Assembly: GCF_023195895.1 (NCBI RefSeq)
Contig: NZ_JALPRK010000016.1
Span: forward strand, 1-64,000
From: Paenibacillus mellifer
Lineage (GTDB): Bacteria > Bacillota > Bacilli > Paenibacillales > Paenibacillaceae
Length of the DNA stretch: 64,000 bases
Reading direction: 5' to 3'
The position numbers and the translations under genes are program-made. Every line of letters begins with the position of its first letter. Position 1 is the first letter of the stretch. Shown piece after piece: positions 42,951-52,837 of this stretch. Below the pieces are notes generated by a model. It saw only the letters and a list, made by a program, of their open reading frames with translations. It made no database searches and was not told the DNA's origin.

Positions 42951-42995
42951 AATAAGCACCGTTAACTTATTGGTGCTTATTAACCTCTTTTTGTT
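42951..42995 (+). terminator. Terminator after the GntR regulator
   Basis: AATAAGCACC (42951-42960) pairs with GGTGCTTATT (42972-42981), and a CTTTTTG tract follows at 42987-42993. Confidence 0.85.
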
Positions 42996-43555
42996 GGTTC
43001 AAATGTGCTACTCTCTCCAATTAATATATAAAAACCATCTTTTCCCCGCATAATAGATATATATTCCACAAAAAAGATTGTACTTTAGCTGACTCCATGT
43101 TGCTTTTTTAACGCTGTTCCCCATTTATATTCATAGAAGATTTGATTAGAAGTCTTCCAATCCCTGTTCTTAATGTTCATTGACAGTCTCATATGCTGTT
43201 TCAAGTACATTCCTCTACCACTGTTACTAGCAGAAGCGACAAAGCAGTATCGCCATGACGGTCTTAACAAAGACAAGAGCGACCAACTACTGGCTGAAAT
43301 CAATCTATGGTGGGTTGAATCGCGATGACTCGGTGTGAGGGATAATGATACTTCTACCCGGCCAGCTTTACCGCATTGGGGGTAGCCCGTTCGGATGAGG
43401 GGGAGCTTCGGATAATCCGGAGTTATGATGCAGGCTCACCACCTGCTGCTTGGAACAGGCATTCATTACGCTTCCATTTCAACATGATTTCTTAGTTACT
43501 CTCATTTCACCATTTTCCTACATAAAAATATTTCCTAAGAAAGGAAAATTGGATA
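42996..43555. other. Left part of a decayed mobile element, with a possible gene tail
   Basis: No intact gene is visible over 560 bp. On the plus strand around 43220-43325 a frame encodes AEATKQYRHDGLNKD then KSDQLLAEINLWWVESR and a stop, which reads like the C-terminus of a real but unidentified protein, probably of the mobile element. The rest (43330-43555) shows GC-rich inverted segments but nothing I can name. I do not see a second copy of the tRNA-Leu end here. Confidence 0.35.
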
Positions 43556-43827
43556 ATGTGCCCGCCTGATCTTTTCAAACTGATGTTTCAAAACTACCCT
43601 GATGTTGTCAATGTTCCGCAACTATGGAAATGCTCGGTGGCGTCAGCACTAAATCGGCTTACAAGCTCCTGCATGAAAACAAAATTAAACATTTCAGAAT
43701 CGGCAGAGCTTACAAAATCCCCAAAGCCAATATCATTTCCTACCTTCACAGCATAATGACTGATCCTTCCATTTCACACTGTGATGCTTTAGTGCATCGA
43801 TCTATTTTCTGCACTATGGTATATTAA
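43556..43827 (+). pseudogene. Frameshifted excisionase-like DNA-binding protein
   Basis: The first frame starts at 43556 and encodes DLFKLMFQNYPDVVNVPQL. The continuation lies in another frame as MEMLGGVSTKSAYKLLHENK, then KHFRIGRAYKIPKANIISYL, a helix-turn-helix of the Xis/HTH_17 type. A single missing base at about 43622-43624 would join QL to MEML. The gene directly precedes the integrase, as in many tRNA-targeting elements. With the frameshift only an aberrant product or an internally started one would be made. Confidence 0.7.
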
Positions 43828-43880
43828 CAGTGTCAATGGTAGGAGATCGGGCTGTTAACCAAGGAGGGATATTTTCAAAT

Positions 43881-45147
43881 ATGGTAGCAGGCCACCTACA
43901 AGAAAAGAAGGGTCTTTTTTATATCGGTCTGAACTACAAAGATGACGGAAAAAGAAAAAGCAAATGGATTCCTACCAAACTTTCGGTAAAAGGCAACAAG
44001 AAAAAAGCGGAGGTCATGTTGCTCGAGGCACGCAAAAATTTTGCACCTCCCTCAGAAGCCAATCTAAAAAATGACGAAGAGATGGTTGCTGAAGAAAAAA
44101 CCGAGCAGACAGATGAGCGTACAGAAAGTGAAGAAGTGGAAAAGGACGACATTTTATTCGCTGACTTCATAGTGGAATGGCTTGAAATGATAAAATATCA
44201 GGTTGAGATCACCACCCACTTGGCTTATAGTTTTGCTGTTAACACCAGAATCCTCCCGTACTTCAGAGAAAAAGGAATTTATTTAAAGGAACTGCAACCC
44301 AAACACCTGCACGATTTTTATCAGTATGTCTTGAAAAAATTTGGCCTGACCACGAACACCGTACTGCACTATCATGCCAATATCCGCCAGGCGCTGCAAC
44401 ATGCATTTGAAATGGACATGATCCCTTCGAACCCCGCAGACAAAGTCAAGCGGCTCAAGAAGAACCTATTTATCGGAAGCCACTATACGAGTGATGAGCT
44501 GAACGATTTGTTCGAAGTTGTGAAAGGCGATCCGGTTCTGGCAGCTTTTTATGGATTGCGGCGAAGTGAAATTGTCGGGCTCAAATGGGACGCCATCAAC
44601 TTTCAGCATCAGACCATTACCATCAAGCACACCGTTATCCCTGTATCTTATGAAGGCAAGCAAATCATTGTGGCGAAAGACCGGGCTAAGAACAAATCGA
44701 GTTACCGCACTTTGCCACTCGTCCCTGTCTTCCTGGAGTTGCTACTCAGGCTGCTGGAAGAGCAACAAGCGAATCGAGCTTTGTACAAGGACTCTTACAG
44801 TAACCAATATCAGGACTACATTTACATCAATAAGCTGGGAGAGCGAATTAAGCCGGGTTATATTACTCAACATTTTCCGCTCGTCCTGAAATTTACGGCG
44901 GATTCGATTTCACGATCTTCGGCATAGTTGTGCCAGCTTATTGCTTGCGAACGGTGTCAGCTTGAAGGAAATTCAGGCCTGGTTAGGGCATAGCCATTAT
45001 TCCACGACCGCTAACATTTATGTCCATCTTGAATACAGCTCAAAGCTTTCTTCGGCTCAAGTGATGAGCGATACCTTGCAAATTACGAATATGCAAAAAG
45101 CTCCTGAATCTCCGCTACAGGAAACTCAAGAGCTCGTTCATTGTTAA
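43881..45147 (+). pseudogene. Frameshifted tyrosine-recombinase integrase
   Basis: Start MVAGHLQEKKGLFYIGLNY has AAGGAGGG 12 bases upstream. An arm-binding N-terminal domain and SAM-like core-binding domain (FADFIVEWLEMIKYQ, PKHLHDFYQYVLKKFG) precede the catalytic domain with Arg in AAFYGLRRSEIVGLKW. Near 44889-44891 (an AAA run) the frame is lost and ends at 44927. The shifted frame supplies IRFHDLRHSCASLL, WLGHSHYSTTANIYVH (His and nucleophile Tyr), then ends at 45147. GDPVLAAFYG also looks short of a few residues. The truncated product lacks the HxxR, His and Tyr residues and should be inactive. It ends 7 bp from the tRNA-Leu 3' end. Confidence 0.8.
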
Positions 45148-45153
45148 ATTGAA

Positions 45154-45238
<85 letters not shown>

Positions 45239-45340
45239 GTTTTTCGGTTGATGCATTGTTTTGCAGCAACGAAGTATATAATATCACTTATCTTCCGAAG
45301 AGTCAATAAGAAACTCAAATCAGTCTAAACGTATGAGGAT

Positions 45341-45404
45341 GAAGCCCTCCCCTAGATCGGACCCCTTGTCGCTTGATCCGCTCGATTTCACAGGGATGGG
45401 CTTC
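45341..45404 (-). terminator. Possible terminator hairpin after GH2
   Basis: GAAGCCCTCCCCT (45341-45353) pairs with AGGGATGGGCTTC (45392-45404) over a long loop, 16 bp past the GH2 stop codon. T-richness afterwards is weak. Confidence 0.4.
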
Positions 45405-45419
45405 TCCTCCTATACAAGA

Positions 45420-47186
45420 CTATCTTAAATTAATCTGTCGAATTTGCTCCATTGGGAATTTCGGCTTCCGATCCTCTGTAAGCAATCCGTTGATTTCCTG
45501 CTGCACGTCGGTAAGCTGCGTATAGCAGAAGCCGCAAATATAATCCACCTGTTTGATCGCCTGAATCAGGCCGTCGAAGCGCTCCAGAAACTCTTCATCC
45601 GTCTGTACCTGATGCCCGTAACCCCAGCCTTTCTCCGACTCGAAAGCAATCCCGCCAAATTCGGTGATCATGATGGGTTGACCTTTGTACTCGTAGCCTT
45701 CGGCCAATGCATATTTCCATTGGTTGCAGGTCGTTTCCTTGTGGACGATCGGGTCCTTGTTCCCTGCATACCGTTTCAGGAAGCCCTCTCCCGTCTCGAC
45801 ATAGTCATGCAGCGTAAGAATATCCGAGATCGTGTGCTCCCATCCGTCATTGGTAATCACCGGGCGGTGCGGGTCAATCGACTTGGTTAGATAGTAGATG
45901 CTTTCCGTAAATTTCTGCTGTCTTGGATCATGCAAAATATAAGGAATTCCCCATGACTCATTAAACGGCACCCAGGTGATAATGCTCGGATGATTATATA
46001 GCTGGTGGACGATTTCCAGCCATTCCTTCGTAAAGTTCACCACCGCATCATCGTGAAATTCGAACGTTGCCGCCATTTCCGACCAGACCAGAAGCCCTTT
46101 CACGTCACACCAATACAGAAAACGGGCATCTTCGATTTTCATATGCTTGCGCACGCCGTTATAACCCATCTCCAGCATGGCGTCGATATCGGCAATCAAC
46201 GCCTCCTCGCTTGGCGGCGTCAAGTGACTGTCCGGCCAATAGCCTTGATCCAGCATCAATCTCTGGTAGATCGGCACATTGTTGAGCAGGACCTTGCCAT
46301 TTTCGATTGAAATCTTTCGCATGCCAAAATAGGAGAACACGCGATCCACCACGATCTCATCCCTATACAGCACAAATTCCACATCATAGAGATTCGGCTG
46401 ATTTGGCGACCAGAAGCTTCTTTTCCACGGCCCGTTCGCTTCATGCACCAGGTCGACCTCCACGCTTAAACGAGGCCGATCAATCGCCAGGCTGACCGTC
46501 TTTACATGGTGATCCTTCAGGGTCACGATGGCTTCGAGTCTCAAGCTCCCCGCCGCGGTCTCCAGGCCTTGCACCCGGTAATCCAACGACACTTTGGCGC
46601 GATCCAGATCAGGGGTGATTTTTACCGAATCCAGCCTTTGCTCCGCCACGTACTCCAGCCAGACCGTCTGCCAAATGCCCGTGCTTTGGACATAGAAGCA
46701 CTCGAAGTTGTTTTTCGTCCAACGCTGCTTGCCTCGGGGTTGGGTGCAGTCATTACTGTCCTCCGCTTTGAGCGTAATGACATTATCCGCCCCAAAGGTC
46801 AGGTAAGGCGTGATATCAAGTGAAAATGCCGCGTATGCCCCCTGGTGTCCGCCCGCCAGTTCCCCGTTCACCCATACCTTGGCGAGATAATCCACCGCCT
46901 GAAAGTGCAGGATCACTCGCTTTCCTGCTGCTTCCTTCGGGATCGTCACCCGCCTGCTGTACCACACCTGCGCATGGAATTCCTCCACGCCGATGCCGCT
47001 TGCCTTGGTTTCGTACGTAAAAGGTACCTTAATTTTATGCGTTCCCGCCAGATGTTCCTGCCATTTCTCGGCTTCTCCGACGTTCTGATCGTCAAATCGG
47101 AAGTCCCATTCGCCGTTTAGGTTCATCCACTCCTTCCGGACGAACTGCGGTCTTGGATAATCTTTCATATAGCCCTTGGTTGTCAT
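45420..47186 (-). CDS. GH2-family glycoside hydrolase
   Basis: Retaining beta-glycosidase of about 588 residues with the sugar-binding, immunoglobulin-like and TIM-barrel domains of GH2. The acid/base is E410 in WVPFNESWG and the nucleophile E509 in IMITEFGG; GYNGVRKHMKIEDARFLYWCD is the usual barrel segment. No signal peptide. The start MTTKGYMKDY has CAGGAGG 6 bases upstream, at the end of GH51, while the longer frame lacks a site. Specificity (beta-galactosidase, -glucuronidase or other) is not clear from sequence. It is the last gene of the GH51 transporter operon and probably removes a beta-linked sugar before or after arabinose release. Confidence 0.92.
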   Translation of the reverse strand: MTTKGYMKDYPRPQFVRKEWMNLNGEWDFRFDDQNVGEAEKWQEHLAGTHKIKVPFTYETKASGIGVEEFHAQVWYSRRVTIPKEAAGKRVILHFQAVDYLAKVWVNGELAGGHQGAYAAFSLDITPYLTFGADNVITLKAEDSNDCTQPRGKQRWTKNNFECFYVQSTGIWQTVWLEYVAEQRLDSVKITPDLDRAKVSLDYRVQGLETAAGSLRLEAIVTLKDHHVKTVSLAIDRPRLSVEVDLVHEANGPWKRSFWSPNQPNLYDVEFVLYRDEIVVDRVFSYFGMRKISIENGKVLLNNVPIYQRLMLDQGYWPDSHLTPPSEEALIADIDAMLEMGYNGVRKHMKIEDARFLYWCDVKGLLVWSEMAATFEFHDDAVVNFTKEWLEIVHQLYNHPSIITWVPFNESWGIPYILHDPRQQKFTESIYYLTKSIDPHRPVITNDGWEHTISDILTLHDYVETGEGFLKRYAGNKDPIVHKETTCNQWKYALAEGYEYKGQPIMITEFGGIAFESEKGWGYGHQVQTDEEFLERFDGLIQAIKQVDYICGFCYTQLTDVQQEINGLLTEDRKPKFPMEQIRQINLR

Positions 47187-47200
47187 GTCTTGCCTCCTGT

Positions 47201-49213
47201 TTACGGGTTCGTTCTTATTTCCAGTGCATGGATGGATGAAGGGCGAAGCGGATATCCGGCCTTCCAAGCCTCAAACGGGACAACGCTCCTTTGGCTGGTG
47301 ATCCGATCCGGCTCAAAGACGGTGTTCACATCCTGCTCGGAATCTCCCGTAATAACATGAAGCAAGGTTCCTTCCGAAGCCTCAAGTCCGCGCAAATCAA
47401 GAGTGGCCGTCACTTCATGCAAGCTCCGGTTTACGATAAAGACCGTGATCACGCTGCCTTCTTCATTAGTGCAGGCCACCACATCCAGATCTGGCAGGGC
47501 ATCCAGGTTGATCGGAGCCGACTTGTTCGATTGTACGGCGAAGGTGCCGCATTCGGCGCGCACATGCAGCAAGCGTGATATGTTCCGCCCCGCATAAAGC
47601 TTCATGACTTCATAAGTTGGGGTTCCGTAAACGGTGAGCGGGTGTCCGCTCCACCCCTGCATCTTGCCGCAATATTGATCCGCGTAATAATCGCCCACCC
47701 GGATGCATCCCCCAAGCCAACCGTTCACCAAATCGGAGAAGCTGCCGATGTGTACCAGATCGCTTGCACGCAGCATTTCGTTTAGATTGGCCGCATTGGC
47801 AACCGCTGCGCCCAGCGTATGCTCATCCGGCAATCCTTTTCTGACGTTATTGGGATAATACATCGTGTTGTATTCGGTAATTGCCAGCTTCACATGGCTG
47901 TGTTTCGGATGCGCCAAGATTTGCTCTCTTGTCTCCTCGATATTGTGTTTCGTCCATTCCGGGAAGCTGGCGATCGCCTTATAACGCTCTTCCGCCGGGG
48001 TTCTGCGGTCCATCGCAAATCGGTTGTACCCGTGATACAAATGCAAGGTCAAGTAATCGATCCGATCGCCGGCGATCTCAAGCACTGCCTTGTTCCAGGC
48101 TTGATCGGTATGTCCGCAGACTAAGATCACAATCGTAGGGTCGGCCGCCTTCATGGCTTCGATAAAGGATACCGTTCGCCGGGCGAAATCTTCGGCTGTA
48201 CACGTTCCTACCTGCCAAGCCCCCCATACCTCGTTGCCGATCTCCCAATACTTCACATTGTAGGGTTCAGTGTGTCCATTGGCGGCGCGTACCGCCCCCA
48301 TCGGCGTATCCGCGTCTCCATTGCAATATTCAATCCACTGTGCAGCTTCCGCTGGTGTCCCAGAACCGTCATTGACGCAAATCAGCGGTTCGACCTGCAA
48401 CTCCCGGCAAAAGCGGATAAATTCATCCGTCCCGAAATATTTGCTCGTCCAGCCGCCCCACGCCTCGTTATACATGACCGGACGTTCAAGGACCGGTCCG
48501 ATGCCATGCTCAAAGTGATACGCGCTGATATAGTTACCGGCCAACCTCATCATCCCGGCATTTAAATCCTTTGTCATTTCAACAACTTCCCGCTTCACGA
48601 ACCCGATATGATCCTCCGGAAGCAAGGAGATATGGTCGATCCAGAGCATGCCGGTGGATACGCTGTCTTGCCATCTTGGATGCTCGGCAGGCACATAAAT
48701 TCGGAATTCCGCATCGGCGCAATCCCTTTTGATCGTCAACATCACATCGTATTCCCGCCAGTTGTGACCGTTAAGCTCTATTCGCTCCAGACCTAACCGT
48801 TCTTGACTGATTCGATCTACGACTTCAACAATCACATAGGCAAGCTCGATCGAGGCCCGGACGATCAGCTTGACCGAATAGCGAATCGGCCCTTTGAGTG
48901 CAAGCTTCTGAGCAATCCCCGCAAAGGCTTCATCATCGCTGTGGATTCGGATGCGCTGGGCGCGTCCCGAGTGCTTAGGCGCTGGAGCTTCCAGCGCATA
49001 CTTGGTATTGCGTCCGTTCGTGTAGGGATACCACTTCCCCGACACCTCCGCCTTCCCTTCCGCCTCGCTCTCAAAATCCATGTCTTTCAGCGGAAAAGCC
49101 AGCATCGCTTCCATATGATCCCGGATGTCTTCAACGAAATGTCCAAACAAGTAAGGGTTAATTTGGTGCTCGCTTGCTTGGCTGCCGTCGATAGTAATTG
49201 TCGCCTTATTCAT
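47201..49213 (-). CDS. GH51-family alpha-L-arabinofuranosidase
   Basis: About 670 residues, longer than the common 500-residue cytoplasmic type because of an N-terminal carbohydrate-binding-like region (1-200: KWYPYTNGRN, MLWIDHISLLPE). The catalytic domain has the acid/base E328 in YWEIGNEVWG and nucleophile E447 in AITEYNTMYY, then the C-terminal beta domain (VFIVNRSLHEVTATLDL). GGAGGT lies 9 bases before ATG 49213. No signal peptide. It follows the YtcP-type permease by about 20 bp and should act on imported arabinose-containing oligosaccharides, feeding araBDA. Confidence 0.92.
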   Translation of the reverse strand: MNKATITIDGSQASEHQINPYLFGHFVEDIRDHMEAMLAFPLKDMDFESEAEGKAEVSGKWYPYTNGRNTKYALEAPAPKHSGRAQRIRIHSDDEAFAGIAQKLALKGPIRYSVKLIVRASIELAYVIVEVVDRISQERLGLERIELNGHNWREYDVMLTIKRDCADAEFRIYVPAEHPRWQDSVSTGMLWIDHISLLPEDHIGFVKREVVEMTKDLNAGMMRLAGNYISAYHFEHGIGPVLERPVMYNEAWGGWTSKYFGTDEFIRFCRELQVEPLICVNDGSGTPAEAAQWIEYCNGDADTPMGAVRAANGHTEPYNVKYWEIGNEVWGAWQVGTCTAEDFARRTVSFIEAMKAADPTIVILVCGHTDQAWNKAVLEIAGDRIDYLTLHLYHGYNRFAMDRRTPAEERYKAIASFPEWTKHNIEETREQILAHPKHSHVKLAITEYNTMYYPNNVRKGLPDEHTLGAAVANAANLNEMLRASDLVHIGSFSDLVNGWLGGCIRVGDYYADQYCGKMQGWSGHPLTVYGTPTYEVMKLYAGRNISRLLHVRAECGTFAVQSNKSAPINLDALPDLDVVACTNEEGSVITVFIVNRSLHEVTATLDLRGLEASEGTLLHVITGDSEQDVNTVFEPDRITSQRSVVPFEAWKAGYPLRPSSIHALEIRTNP

Positions 49214-49236
49214 CAATCGTTTACCTCCGTTCTCGC

Positions 49237-50133
49237 TTATCCTTTAATTGAGCCGATCATGACACCTTTGACGAAATGCCGCTGCACAAAAGGGTACATG
49301 ACCAGAACTGGCAGACTGGAGACAATAATTACGGCAAATTTAATACTCTCGGACAGAAGGATTTTCTCTTCCATCCCAACGTTGCCGCCGTCAACGCCCG
49401 TAGACTGGCTAATCATCAGGATTTCCCGCAGCACCAGCTGGAGCGGGTATAAATGCTCGCTACGAATATAGATCAGCGCATTGAAGAATGCATTCCAGTG
49501 GCCAACCGCGTAGAACAAAACCATAACCGCCAAAATCGGCTTAGACAGCGGTAGGATAATGCTAACCAGCAGCCGCCAGTTAGAGCATCCGTCGATATGC
49601 GCCGCCTCCTGCAGCTCCCATGGGATGCTGGATTGGAAATACGTTCTCATGACGATCAAATTGTAAGTGGATATCGCTCCCGGAATGATCAGGGCCCACA
49701 TCGTATCAACCATTCCGAGACTCTTTACGAGCAGGTAGCTGGGAATCAGCCCGCCGCTGAAAAACATCGTCAGGGTAATGATCAACATCAATCCTTTACG
49801 TCCGGGCAAATCCGGGCGTGATAACGGGTAAGCCGCCAATAACGTCATAACGATATTGATGAGCGTACCAACAACAGTGTAAAAAATGGAGTTGCGGTAG
49901 CCGGTCCAAATCTGATCGTTGTGCAAAATATTGTTGTAAGCTTCAAGGGTTACTCCCTTCGGTAACAGCCATACTTCTCCGTTCAGCACCCTCGCCGGGT
50001 CGCTGAACGATGCACTGACTACAAATAACAAAGGATAAAGCACGATGAGAATGATCACCGCAGCGATCAAATATACGATAACATCGAACCATCGTTCGTC
50101 CGATGGACCTTTTGTCACTACCTCTTTAGCCAT
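49237..50133 (-). CDS. Carbohydrate ABC transporter permease (YtcP-type)
   Basis: A 298-residue membrane subunit with six hydrophobic segments. The EAA loop is WELQEAAHIDGCSNWRLLVSI, followed by LPLSKPILAVMVLF. The C-terminal HFVKGVMIGSIKG is typical. GGAGGGG lies 7 bases before the ATG. It partners with the LplB-type permease 15 bp upstream and the lipoprotein at 51142. Confidence 0.94.
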   Translation of the reverse strand: MAKEVVTKGPSDERWFDVIVYLIAAVIILIVLYPLLFVVSASFSDPARVLNGEVWLLPKGVTLEAYNNILHNDQIWTGYRNSIFYTVVGTLINIVMTLLAAYPLSRPDLPGRKGLMLIITLTMFFSGGLIPSYLLVKSLGMVDTMWALIIPGAISTYNLIVMRTYFQSSIPWELQEAAHIDGCSNWRLLVSIILPLSKPILAVMVLFYAVGHWNAFFNALIYIRSEHLYPLQLVLREILMISQSTGVDGGNVGMEEKILLSESIKFAVIIVSSLPVLVMYPFVQRHFVKGVMIGSIKG

Positions 50134-50148
50134 GATTCGTCCCCTCCA

Positions 50149-51108
50149 TTACCACAGGCTCGTCTCCGACGTTTTGCGCGCGAACCGGTTCACCAACAAC
50201 AGCAAAGTTAAGTTAATCAAGGAATTAAATAACCCGATCGCGGCCGTATAGCTGTATTCGCCCTTCAAAATCCCGGTCGTGTACACAAACGTGGAAATCA
50301 CATCGCTCGCCTCGAGATTCAAGTTGTTTTGCATGAGCAAAATTTTCTCAAACCCGATGTTCATGAATTGCCCGATATCCAGAATGAGAAGGATGACGAT
50401 GACGGGGACGATGCCCGGAAGAGAGACGTGCCAGATTCGCCGCATCCGAGAGGCGCCGTCCATCTTGGCTGCTTCATACAGCTGCGGATTAATTCCGCTC
50501 AGCGCTGCGATATAGATAATCGATTGCCACCCCATGTTCTGCCAAATGTTTGAGCCGATAAAGATCGTCTTAAACCATCCGGCCGATTCCATGAAGCGAA
50601 TCTCCGATCCACCCAAGGCTTGGATCAACATATTGATCGGGCCGTTGGTAGACAGTAGCACGGTTAAGATTCCGACGATAACGACAACCGAAATAAAGTG
50701 CGGGATATAGGTGATGTTTTGCAGCAGCTTGCTGTAGGATTTGCTTTTAATCTCGTTAATGAGAAGGGCAAGTAATATTGGAATCGGGAAAGCAAGGATC
50801 AGGGAGAACAGATTGATAGACAGCGTATTCCAGAGCAGTCTCCAAAAGTAGTACGAATCGAAGAAACGTTGGAAATTATCAAATCCCACCCAACTGCTGC
50901 CTAGGATTCCTTTGCCCGGGTTGAAATTTTTGAATGCGATCTGCAGCCCGTAGAGGGGGCCGTAATGGAACAACAAATACCATGCGATCGGCAGCAGCAG
51001 CATGAGATACAAATCGTATCTCTTAACGATCTGCTTGATGAGGCGGCTGCCCCGTTCCGATCGGAACTTGGCAGCCGCGGCAGTCTCATGGATTTCTGCG
51101 TTCTTCAT
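50149..51108 (-). CDS. Sugar ABC transporter permease (LplB-type)
   Basis: About 319 residues. LplB features: YLMLLLPIAWYLLFHYGPLYG near the N-terminus, the EAA loop QLYEAAKMDGASRMRRIWHV with SLPGIVPVIVI, and STFVYTTGILKGEYSYTAAIGLFNS toward the end. The ATG of MKNAEIHE is preferred, with GAGTGG about 6 bases upstream. It lies between the binding-protein and YtcP-type genes in the operon. Confidence 0.93.
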   Translation of the reverse strand: MKNAEIHETAAAAKFRSERGSRLIKQIVKRYDLYLMLLLPIAWYLLFHYGPLYGLQIAFKNFNPGKGILGSSWVGFDNFQRFFDSYYFWRLLWNTLSINLFSLILAFPIPILLALLINEIKSKSYSKLLQNITYIPHFISVVVIVGILTVLLSTNGPINMLIQALGGSEIRFMESAGWFKTIFIGSNIWQNMGWQSIIYIAALSGINPQLYEAAKMDGASRMRRIWHVSLPGIVPVIVILLILDIGQFMNIGFEKILLMQNNLNLEASDVISTFVYTTGILKGEYSYTAAIGLFNSLINLTLLLLVNRFARKTSETSLW

Positions 51109-51141
51109 GAACATCCACTCCTATTCCATAGAGGATCCGCC

Positions 51142-52713
51142 TTATTTCTCCATTTTGTCATAAGCTTCTTGATAGATTTGTTGCAGTTCTTCAATGTTCA
51201 TCTTTTTCAGGGTTGCCTGGAATTCTCCCCACTTATCGAAAGACAACGCACCGGCAATGAATTTCGTGCTCTGCTCTTCATAGTACTTGTCGATATCGTT
51301 GCGAAGCGTGTTCACCTTTTGAGCCGTTGCTTCGTCGAACATCGGAGCAGCATAACGAATTTTTGGCATGAAAGGGTCCATCTTCTTCTGTGCTTCCTGC
51401 ACCTGGGGCGGATTAATGTAAGAAGCTACATAATCACTGATCAGGTGAGGCGCCCCACCACCGGCATATGGTGTAATCTTCGGTTGCGTCTCGGCTGTGG
51501 AATATTCCGGCTTGTAAGTGGGGATTCCATCAACCAATTCGTAGTGCTCACCTTCCCGGCCGAATCTTAGCAGCGTAGAGCCTTCGTCACTGTAGAAATA
51601 GTCGATCCAGCGCATAGACACTTCCGGATATTTATTCACCGAGGTAATGGCGAACGCCCCCTGGTCGCGCGGAACCGGTGCACCCTGGCTTTGAAGTCGG
51701 TCGCCGTGCGGCCCTTCAAACGGTGCAAGGCCGGTGTATTGACCCGCAATCGGCAGGAAATTGTTGTTGGTCTGATCAAAGAACACTCCAGTATTACCTG
51801 TTCCTTGCTTTGCCAAAAATTGCGCTTCCGTATGAGAGAACAGCTCTGGATCCAGAAGTTTCTCCGTGTACAGCTTGTTCAGGAACATTAGCAGTTCTTT
51901 ATTACGCTCGTTGCCCATCCAGATCTCAACCTTGTCGCCAACAATGTTTATGTTGTAGCCAAATTGTTGGTCAAGTCCGAAAGCCCCGCTCATTAGAACC
52001 ACGATAGGGAGGCCTTTGCGGGCAGTCAGCGGAAGTTCATCCTGCTTTCCGTTCCCGTTCGGATCCTGATCACGGAAAGCTACAAGCACTTCATACAAAT
52101 CATCAAGAGTTTGCGGTTCCTTCAGGTTCAACTTTTTCAGCCAGGCTTGATTGATCCATATCTTGTCTGTGCGGGCCGATCCCAAGGTAACAATGCCGGG
52201 TAGCGTATAAATATGGCCCTCCGGTGTAGTAATGGATGCTCGAATCTCGGGGTATTGTTCCATCAACTTATTGAAGTTCGGAGCATACTCTTCGATCATA
52301 TTTTCAAGAGGAATCAGTTGTCCCCCAGAACCGTAACGAACCGCTTCTAAAGGTGAAATGCCCGATCGATACATGACGTCAGGTAACTCGTTCGAGGCGA
52401 ACAGTAGATTCTTCTTCTCCTGGAAACCGTCTGTCGGCGCCTCGATGAATTCGACTTGAACATTGCTCATTTTCTCGTAATCTTGAAACACCGGCATGTC
52501 CTTAAACGGCCCATTGACCGGGGCAATCCGGGTGAACATCTTCAATTTGACCGGCTCCTGCACGATCGGGAAGCCGTCCTTGCTGACCTCGGCTACCCCT
52601 TCTCCATTAGAAGCAGCGTTATTCTTTGTGCCGGAGCCAGATCCGCACCCCCCTAGCACCAACGCAGCAATCAGCATCGTGCTGATTGTGGCTATCCCCC
52701 ATTGTTTTCGCAT
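51142..52713 (-). CDS. LplA-like sugar-binding lipoprotein of an ABC transporter
   Basis: About 523 residues in the chosen form. MRKQWGIATISTMLI begins a lipoprotein signal peptide with lipobox LGGC (C23), followed by a Ser/Gly/Asn linker. The mature part has DYEKMSNVQVEFIEAP, NELPDVMYRSGIS, NQAWLKKLNLKEPQTLDDLYEVL and a C-terminal AYDKMEK. I placed the start 10 bases after GGAGGT; earlier ATGs abut or precede that site. A TATAAT box and a cre site lie directly upstream. It delivers oligosaccharides to the permeases at 49237-51108. Confidence 0.93.
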   Translation of the reverse strand: MRKQWGIATISTMLIAALVLGGCGSGSGTKNNAASNGEGVAEVSKDGFPIVQEPVKLKMFTRIAPVNGPFKDMPVFQDYEKMSNVQVEFIEAPTDGFQEKKNLLFASNELPDVMYRSGISPLEAVRYGSGGQLIPLENMIEEYAPNFNKLMEQYPEIRASITTPEGHIYTLPGIVTLGSARTDKIWINQAWLKKLNLKEPQTLDDLYEVLVAFRDQDPNGNGKQDELPLTARKGLPIVVLMSGAFGLDQQFGYNINIVGDKVEIWMGNERNKELLMFLNKLYTEKLLDPELFSHTEAQFLAKQGTGNTGVFFDQTNNNFLPIAGQYTGLAPFEGPHGDRLQSQGAPVPRDQGAFAITSVNKYPEVSMRWIDYFYSDEGSTLLRFGREGEHYELVDGIPTYKPEYSTAETQPKITPYAGGGAPHLISDYVASYINPPQVQEAQKKMDPFMPKIRYAAPMFDEATAQKVNTLRNDIDKYYEEQSTKFIAGALSFDKWGEFQATLKKMNIEELQQIYQEAYDKMEK

Positions 52714-52754
52714 CTTTTGCATGACCTCCTTCGTGATTGGCAAAGCGGTTGTTT

Positions 52755-52788
52755 TTGTAAGCGTTTACCTTGTTGTGAATTCATTATA
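52755..52788 (-). promoter_or_regulatory. Promoter of the GH51 transporter operon with cre site
   Basis: On the minus strand TATAAT (52783-52788) is followed 13 bp later by a cre-like element (plus strand TTGTAAGCGTTTACC, 52755-52769) that fits the consensus but for the last base. CcpA bound just after the transcription start would repress the operon. I see no good -35, consistent with dependence on an activator such as the neighbouring response regulator. Confidence 0.65.
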
Positions 52789-52837
52789 GTCGATCCGCCC
52801 ATACGCCAAATTCCACAATTTTGACCACATACTCCAT

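Noticed and set aside
43085-43303. Minus-strand 72-codon frame in the element flank
   Set aside because: Low-complexity start, no ribosome binding site. The opposite strand has a more protein-like frame in the same place.
44880-44930. Programmed frameshift joining the two integrase frames
   Set aside because: The CTGAAATTT context is not a known slippery site, integrases of this family are single-frame, and the neighbouring xis gene is broken too.
48803-49471. Plus-strand open frame opposite GH51 and the start of the permease
   Set aside because: Spans two real genes on the other strand and has no translation signals.
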